A stretch of DNA of 64,000 nt from Halospeciosus flavus. Lineage in GTDB: Archaea > Halobacteriota > Halobacteria > Halobacteriales > Halobacteriaceae. The notes beneath the pieces were generated by a model, which saw only the letters and a list, made by a program, of their open reading frames with translations, searched no databases and was not told where the DNA came from. Positions 59,330 through 64,000 of the stretch are shown one piece after another. The position numbers and the translations under genes were made by a program. How positions within the stretch are numbered: position 1 is the first letter of the stretch; every line of letters starts with the position of its first letter. The stretch covers positions 1,178,001 to 1,242,000 of the forward strand of contig NZ_CP122312.1 in NCBI RefSeq assembly GCF_029814175.1, in the 5' to 3' direction.

Positions 59330-60871
59330 TCAGCGCTCTTCGTCGCCGAGGTCGCGACCCCGCCCGAGCCAGTCGGCGAAACTCCCGTCGATGAGCGTCT
59401 TGCGCTGATTCTCGATGTACTGGGCCTGCATGTCGTAGACGGCGTTCTCGAAGTCCGCGCCGTCATCGAGTGCTTCGCGAACCGCCTCTCGCTTCCACCC
59501 GGCCGGAGTAACACCGTGTCGAGCGCGCTGGCGAAGCGGCCAGAGGTACTTCGCCGCCTCTTCCTCCGAGAGGCCACGGTCGGTGAGCCCCGCGGTCGCG
59601 TGCTCGAAGAGGTCCGTGTAGATCGTCTCGAGGTCGGTCGTCTCCTCGCCGTCCTCGGTGACGTAGGTGAGGTCGGCGTCGAGGCCGTCCTCGGCGGCGG
59701 CGTAGAAGTTCTCCTTCGCCGTCTCCCAATCGAGGTCGTAGAGGTGGTGTCCGCGCTTGACCATACTCTCGAGCAAGCCCGCGAACGCCGCCTGATAGGC
59801 GATGGTGTCACGGACGGTCGGCTGACCGGGAATCGGCCGGAACTCGATGCGAGCGTTCGCGCTCTCCTTCGAGGACCCGCCGAACACCGGGCGGACCCAC
59901 CGCCAATACGTCCCGTGTTTCATTCGGAAGTGAGCGAACTCGTCGTCGAAACGCCCACCGGTCTCGACCGGCATCGGGACGATGACGGGGTCGTCGGCGA
60001 CGCGGTCGACTGCGGCCTCGACGCTGTCGAAGTCCTCCGGGAAGCGGACCTTCTCCTGTTTGCCGGGGACGTTGAGCACGCTCTCGAAGACGTCGATGCG
60101 GTGTTCCGAGTGACCGTCTTCGAGGATCTCCTCGGCCGTCGCGTCCTCGTCGTAGAGGTCCGGTGGGTAGAACGGCGAGTTGACGCCGAGTGCGAGCAGC
60201 GGGCCGGCGAGTCGGACCGCGTAGCGGAAGTAGGTGGGCAAGTCGACGGCCTGTGGTACCTGGTAGTGGGGTTGGATGGAGGTGATGAGCGCCTCGGGCA
60301 TCACCGTGTCCGCCTCCAGTGAGACGTGGGGAGCGTCGAGTCGCATCCCTGCTGGCTGGTCGGTGTTGGCCATCGCGTGGTAGCGCGTCGACCCACTCAT
60401 GTTCGTCGCGATGGTGATTCCGTTGTCCTCGACGCTGTCGACGAGGTAGCGCTCTGCCGTCTCGCCCTCCGGCGGAATCGTCCACATGCCGTCGCTGACG
60501 AGGTGGAGCCCCTCGGCGTCCATCGGCTCTTCGGCGGCCTTCAGCCGTGCCCGGACCTCCGCTTCTTGGGCGGCGAGTCCGAACTCGTTGAGCGGGTCCG
60601 GGCTCGTCGTCATCTCGGCGTTGTGGAGACCGAGTTCCTTCTCGAAGCCGACGAACTCCAGCAACCGTCGCGGAATCCGTGCTAGTGACGACTCGTCGTT
60701 GACACCGTAGAACTCGTACTCCAGGCCGACGATGGCCTGTGGGTTGTCGAATGTGCCCGCGGCGATCTCCTCTTTGATGATTTCTGCGTCCTCGCGGACG
60801 TGCTCTTGGAACTCCTCGACGTCGAGGTCGAGCACGTCTTCTACGTCCGCCGCGAGATCCGACTCGGACAT
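59330..60871 (-). CDS. GCS2-type (glutamate-cysteine ligase-like) protein
   Basis: 513 residues from MSESDLAADVEDVLDLDVEE, chosen because it lies 15 bases after a stop-free Arg-rich leader. The core has AIVGLEYEFYGVNDESSLAR (acidic metal-binding strand), GLHNAEMTTSPDPLN, PHVSLEADTVMPEALITSIQ and NARIEFRPIPGQPTVRDTIA, characteristic of the PF04107 GCS2 superfamily. Haloarchaeal GshA makes gamma-glutamylcysteine, but this branch may act on other substrates; the activity cannot be fixed from sequence. Divergent from the DNA ligase. Confidence 0.85.
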   Translation of the reverse strand: MSESDLAADVEDVLDLDVEEFQEHVREDAEIIKEEIAAGTFDNPQAIVGLEYEFYGVNDESSLARIPRRLLEFVGFEKELGLHNAEMTTSPDPLNEFGLAAQEAEVRARLKAAEEPMDAEGLHLVSDGMWTIPPEGETAERYLVDSVEDNGITIATNMSGSTRYHAMANTDQPAGMRLDAPHVSLEADTVMPEALITSIQPHYQVPQAVDLPTYFRYAVRLAGPLLALGVNSPFYPPDLYDEDATAEEILEDGHSEHRIDVFESVLNVPGKQEKVRFPEDFDSVEAAVDRVADDPVIVPMPVETGGRFDDEFAHFRMKHGTYWRWVRPVFGGSSKESANARIEFRPIPGQPTVRDTIAYQAAFAGLLESMVKRGHHLYDLDWETAKENFYAAAEDGLDADLTYVTEDGEETTDLETIYTDLFEHATAGLTDRGLSEEEAAKYLWPLRQRARHGVTPAGWKREAVREALDDGADFENAVYDMQAQYIENQRKTLIDGSFADWLGRGRDLGDEER

Positions 60872-60973
60872 ACGCAGGTGATTTGGCCGGCCCCCTCTTG
60901 AATCCTGTCGGGGAGCCGTTCCCACGACCGCAGGTCCGCGCTTTTAACACGCCGAACCGGCTACTCGACGGTA

Positions 60974-62647
60974 ATGCAGTTTGAGGCGTTCGCCGCGGCC
61001 GCCGCCGACATCGAGGCAGAGGCCGCGGATACCGATATCGTCGCTCGCGTGGCCGACCTCTTCCGCGAAGCCGGGCCGGCGTTACCCATCGTCGCACGGT
61101 TCGTTCAGGGACGAGTGTTCCCAGCCTACAGCGAGACGAAACTCGATATCGGGCCGAACTACTGTTACGAGGCCATCGCTCGCGCTGCCGGGCAAAACGT
61201 CTCCGCGGACGACGTCGAAACACGTCTCGCGGACGTCGGCGACATCGGCGAGGTAGCCGCGTCCTACGACTTCGGCGGACAGCGTGGGCTCGGTGCGTTC
61301 GGTGCCGGCGCCGGTTCGGGTGGCAACGGAGACGACCTCACCGTCGAAGAGGTGTACGAGGAACTCGAATCTCTCGCGGGCGCCGAGGGGTCGGGCAGCC
61401 AAGACGAGAAGATCACGGTCCTCTTCGGCCTGTTTAACCGCTGTTCCTCACAGGAAGCACGCTATCTCGCTCGGCTCGTCCTCTCGGAGATGCGTATCGG
61501 TGTCGGCGAGGGAGCAGTTAGAGACGCCATCGCACAGGCTTTCGACATTCCTGTCGAGTCGGTCGAACGCGCACTCCAGGTGACCAACGACTACGGACTC
61601 GTCGCCGAAGTCGCCCGCGAGGAGGGCGAAGACGGACTCGACGACCTCCACCTCGAAGTCGGGCGACCGGTCCAGGCGATGCTCGCACAGGCCGGCACCG
61701 CAGCCGACGCCCTCGAAGAGTGGGACGAAGTCGGCGTCGAGTGGAAGTACGACGGCGCTCGAGTGCAGGTACACTTCGATGGCGAGTCGGTCGGCGTCTA
61801 CTCACGGAACATGGAGGACGTGACGGCGGCCCTCCCCGAAGTCGTCGAGTATATCGAGGCCCACCTCGACGAACCGGCCATCCTCGACGGCGAGGTCGTC
61901 GCGGTCGACGACGAAGGCGAACCACTCCCCTTCCAGGAGATTCTCCGCCGTTTCCGCCGAAAACACGAGGTCGAACGGATGCGCGAGGAAGTGAAAGTCG
62001 AACTCCGGGCGTTCGACTGCCTGCACGTCTCCGGTGAGGACCTCCTCGACGCACCGCTCGTGGAACGCCACAACCGACTTGCCGACCTTCTCCCCGCAGA
62101 GGCCGTCTCCGAACTTACGGTCACGGACGACGCCGAGGAGATCGCCCGCATCGAGGACGCAGCACTCGAAGCAGGCCACGAAGGTATCATGCTGAAGAAC
62201 CCCGAGTCGACGTACTCGCCGGGCAAACGCGGGAAGAACTGGCTGAAGCGCAAGCCCGACGTCGAGACGCTGGACCTCGTCGTCACGGGCGCGGAGTGGG
62301 GTGAGGGGCGCCGCGCCAACTTCCTCGGGACGTTCCTCCTCTCGGCGTGGGACGACGATGCCGAAGCGTACGTCACGCTCGGGAAGGTCGCGACGGGCAT
62401 CACCGACGAGCAACTCGCAGATCTGACCGAACTCCTCGAGCCCCACATCCGCTCGCAGGACGGCCAAGAGGTCGACCTCGAATCCGCCGTCGTCTTCGAG
62501 GTCGGCTACGAAGAAATCCAGGAGTCGCCGACCTACTCCTCGGGCTACGCGCTGCGCTTCCCTCGCTTCCTGGGGGTTCGCGACGACAAGGACCCCGACG
62601 ACGCGGACACGCTGGAACGGGTCGAACGACTCGCCGAGTCGCAGTGA
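60974..62647 (+). CDS. ATP-dependent DNA ligase
   Basis: 557 residues. The adenylated Lys is residue 258 in VEWKYDGARVQVHFDGE (motif I). Motif III is YSRNMEDVTAALPEVVEYI, motif IIIa ELRAFDCLHVSGEDLL, motif IV HEGIMLKNPESTYSPGKRGK and V NWLKRKPDVETLDLVV. The N-terminal helical DNA-binding domain and C-terminal OB fold are complete. It is the replicative archaeal ligase, joining Okazaki fragments with ATP. Leaderless promoter probable but no clear box. Confidence 0.96.
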   Translation: MQFEAFAAAAADIEAEAADTDIVARVADLFREAGPALPIVARFVQGRVFPAYSETKLDIGPNYCYEAIARAAGQNVSADDVETRLADVGDIGEVAASYDFGGQRGLGAFGAGAGSGGNGDDLTVEEVYEELESLAGAEGSGSQDEKITVLFGLFNRCSSQEARYLARLVLSEMRIGVGEGAVRDAIAQAFDIPVESVERALQVTNDYGLVAEVAREEGEDGLDDLHLEVGRPVQAMLAQAGTAADALEEWDEVGVEWKYDGARVQVHFDGESVGVYSRNMEDVTAALPEVVEYIEAHLDEPAILDGEVVAVDDEGEPLPFQEILRRFRRKHEVERMREEVKVELRAFDCLHVSGEDLLDAPLVERHNRLADLLPAEAVSELTVTDDAEEIARIEDAALEAGHEGIMLKNPESTYSPGKRGKNWLKRKPDVETLDLVVTGAEWGEGRRANFLGTFLLSAWDDDAEAYVTLGKVATGITDEQLADLTELLEPHIRSQDGQEVDLESAVVFEVGYEEIQESPTYSSGYALRFPRFLGVRDDKDPDDADTLERVERLAESQ

Positions 62648-62824
62648 ATCCCGGGAGGGGCGAACAGCCGGCGAGCGAACTGGTCGCACCGTAGCGCGGC
62701 CCACCGGACTGGCCGAATCCACACGCCACGGCGATCGTCAGCGCATCGCTCCGTCTTGGTCGCCTCTTCCAAGATAAACGCTCGCCCCAAAACGCCAAAG
62801 AGCCGTGGCCACGCGTACCTGGAC

Positions 62825-63634
62825 ATGGATATTCGCGCGGCCGTCGTCGACCTCGACGGGACGGTTCTCTCCGGCGACGAACTCATCCCCGGTGCAGCCG
62901 AGGCACTCGAACGCATCCGCGAGTCGGTCGAGCACGTCCTCTTCCTGACGAACAACCCGACGCGCCCGCCCGAAGCGTACGCCGAGAAACTGCAGGACCT
63001 GGGCGTCCTCGCCCGTCCGGAGGAGGTGATCACGTCCTGTGTGGCGACCATCGACTACCTCGACGCCGAACACGCCGGCGAGACGGTGTTTCCCGTCGCC
63101 GAGGAGAGCATCGTCTCCCAGTTACGCGACGCTGGCGTTCCGCTGACCGACGACGCCACCGAGGCCGACGTCGTCGTCGCTGGCTACGACCGCGAGTTCC
63201 ACTACCACGACATGATCGCGGCGCTGCGGGCGTTCGAACACGACGGCGGCGAGGACGTCGCCTTCGTGGGCACCGACCCCGACCGCACCGTCCCCGCGCC
63301 GAACGGCCCCGTTCCGGGGTCGGGTGCCATCATCCGTGCCGTCGCCGGCGTCGCCGACCGCGAACCCGACGCCATTCTCGGGAAACCATCACAGGAGACG
63401 GTCGACCTCGCCGCCGAGCGACTGGGCGTCCCCGCCGAAGAGTGCGTCCTCGTCGGCGACCGCCTCGACACCGACGTCGCGATGGGCGAGAAGGCGGGGA
63501 TGACGACGATCCTCGTCCGGACGGGCGTCACCGACGAGCGGGAGTTGGCCGAGAGCGAGTTCACACCGAACCACGTCGTCGACGACCTGGCGGCCGTCCC
63601 GGACCTCCTCGACGAATTCGCCCGGAACGAATAG
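62825..63634 (+). CDS. HAD-superfamily hydrolase, subclass IIA (NagD-like)
   Basis: 269 residues from MDIRAAVVDLDGTVLSGDEL, chosen because the HAD core begins here; upstream frame is poor. Catalytic Asp9 and Asp11 lie in VVDLDGTV. HVLFLTNNPTRPPEAYAEKL is the motif II region, GKPSQETVDLAAERLG the motif III Lys region, and CVLVGDRLDTDVAMGEKAGM the motif IV acidic pair. Probably a phosphatase of nucleotides or sugar phosphates; substrate unknown. Confidence 0.92.
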   Translation: MDIRAAVVDLDGTVLSGDELIPGAAEALERIRESVEHVLFLTNNPTRPPEAYAEKLQDLGVLARPEEVITSCVATIDYLDAEHAGETVFPVAEESIVSQLRDAGVPLTDDATEADVVVAGYDREFHYHDMIAALRAFEHDGGEDVAFVGTDPDRTVPAPNGPVPGSGAIIRAVAGVADREPDAILGKPSQETVDLAAERLGVPAEECVLVGDRLDTDVAMGEKAGMTTILVRTGVTDERELAESEFTPNHVVDDLAAVPDLLDEFARNE

Positions 63635-63664
63635 TTTTTCTTCCCTATCGTCAAACGCTCGCAC

Positions 63665-64000
63665 ATGACGGTCCACTACGACGGACTCACGCTGGATTGG
63701 CTCGGCTACGCGACTGCTCGCATCGAGGGCCCCTACGGCACGGTCGTCTACACGGACCCCGGGCGGTACGGTGTGTTAGACGGGTACGAACCGAACGACG
63801 GCGACCTGGTCCTGATCACCCACGACCACCACTACGACTCCGACGGCGTCGAGAAGGTCGCCGCCCCCGACGCTACGGTCGTCGTCTACAACGGGGTCGA
63901 CGTCGCGAACATCGATCGCGACGTGGTCGCCCCCGAGGACCTCGACTACGACGTCGAGCGCGTCGCCTACGGGGACTCCCTCTCTGCGTGGGGTGTCGAG
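63665..64000 (+). CDS. MBL-fold metal-dependent hydrolase (partial)
   Basis: The first 112 residues are visible and the gene continues beyond the window. MTVHYDGLTLDWLGYATARI is typical of the UlaG-like branch of metallo-beta-lactamase proteins, and the metal motif appears as ITHDHHYDSDGVEKVAAPDA. Such haloarchaeal proteins are often annotated only as MBL-fold hydrolases; substrate unknown. It begins 30 bases after the HAD gene, so an operon is possible. Confidence 0.88.
   Translation, partial: MTVHYDGLTLDWLGYATARIEGPYGTVVYTDPGRYGVLDGYEPNDGDLVLITHDHHYDSDGVEKVAAPDATVVVYNGVDVANIDRDVVAPEDLDYDVERVAYGDSLSAWGVE

Noticed and set aside
59084..60322. 412-codon plus-strand frame opposite the GCS2-type gene
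   Set aside because: Antisense shadow; the minus-strand gene has clear family motifs and the plus frame is a repetitive V/E/R/L/D sequence.

Overview
The window is chromosome-like DNA from an extreme halophile of the class Halobacteria. Supporting signs are high GC outside islands, very acidic proteins, leaderless genes with TATA-like boxes about 25 bases upstream, and families typical of the group: a CetZ tubulin, a TbsP-type regulator, a Bat-type sensor with a bacterio-opsin-activator HTH, AglB, TnpB with palindromic ends, and PATE-like non-autonomous elements. I cannot name the genus from sequence alone.

Layout. 0-5.7 kb: end of an Lrp-like gene, a 760-residue propeller/disordered/helical protein, a universal stress protein, a TbsP-type regulator and small membrane or HTH genes. 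5.7-6.5 kb: a broken membrane-protein gene with a PATE-like element in it. 6.5-12.7 kb: zinc ribbon, histidine kinase, an HTH protein with a LAGLIDADG-like domain, a Tat-exported protein divergent from a CetZ gene, and a VOC protein. 12.7-17.7 kb: debris of a VirB4-like conjugation ATPase and a large Bat-type sensor gene split by an IS1595-family element with an exact 8-bp target duplication. 17.9-21.0 kb: a four-gene operon (two TasA/DUF1102-like secreted proteins, a SipW-like signal peptidase, a DUF5305-like membrane protein), probably a surface fibre system. 21.0-28.4 kb: insertion-sequence graveyard with a lone TnpB element, a membrane protein, an IS630-family element carrying another IS630-family element inside it, a glycosyltransferase, and palindromic MITE-like elements.

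28.4-40.3 kb is a surface-glycan / N-glycosylation island: flippase, four GT4 glycosyltransferases (two clearly paralogous), AglB oligosaccharyltransferase, a DUF368 (PopT-type polyprenyl-phosphate transporter) and a second flippase. Part of it has lower GC and looks horizontally exchanged. 40.4-42.1 kb holds a toxin-antitoxin pair with a repeated operator-like motif and an Orc1/Cdc6 fragment fused to a duplicated tail of a nearby gene. 42.1-45.0 kb: divergent glycerol-3-phosphate dehydrogenase and glycerol kinase. 45.0-47.1 kb: arsR-acr3-arsC with a small duplication scar. 47.2-50 kb: zinc ribbon, CutA, a frameshifted ParA, an acidic unknown protein and a thioesterase. 49.9-53.5 kb: a TraB-like gene split by an IS66-type element (8-bp target duplication), followed by an M50 protease overlapping it by one base. 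53.5-54.5 kb: another MITE and gene remnants. 54.8-64.0 kb: quiet core genome (DUF555, HTH-CBS, epimerase, zinc ribbons, PurM, proteasome beta, GCS2-type ligase, DNA ligase, HAD phosphatase, MBL-fold hydrolase).

The main theme is recent gene inactivation by mobile DNA next to cell-surface systems. Two genes are split by elements whose removal restores the reading frame exactly, and at least three further genes carry single-base lesions. The best candidates for less-described biology are the TasA/SipW fibre operon, the DUF368-AglB-flippase neighbourhood (possible dolichyl-phosphate recycling), the LAGLIDADG-derived HTH protein, and the Tat protein paired with CetZ.
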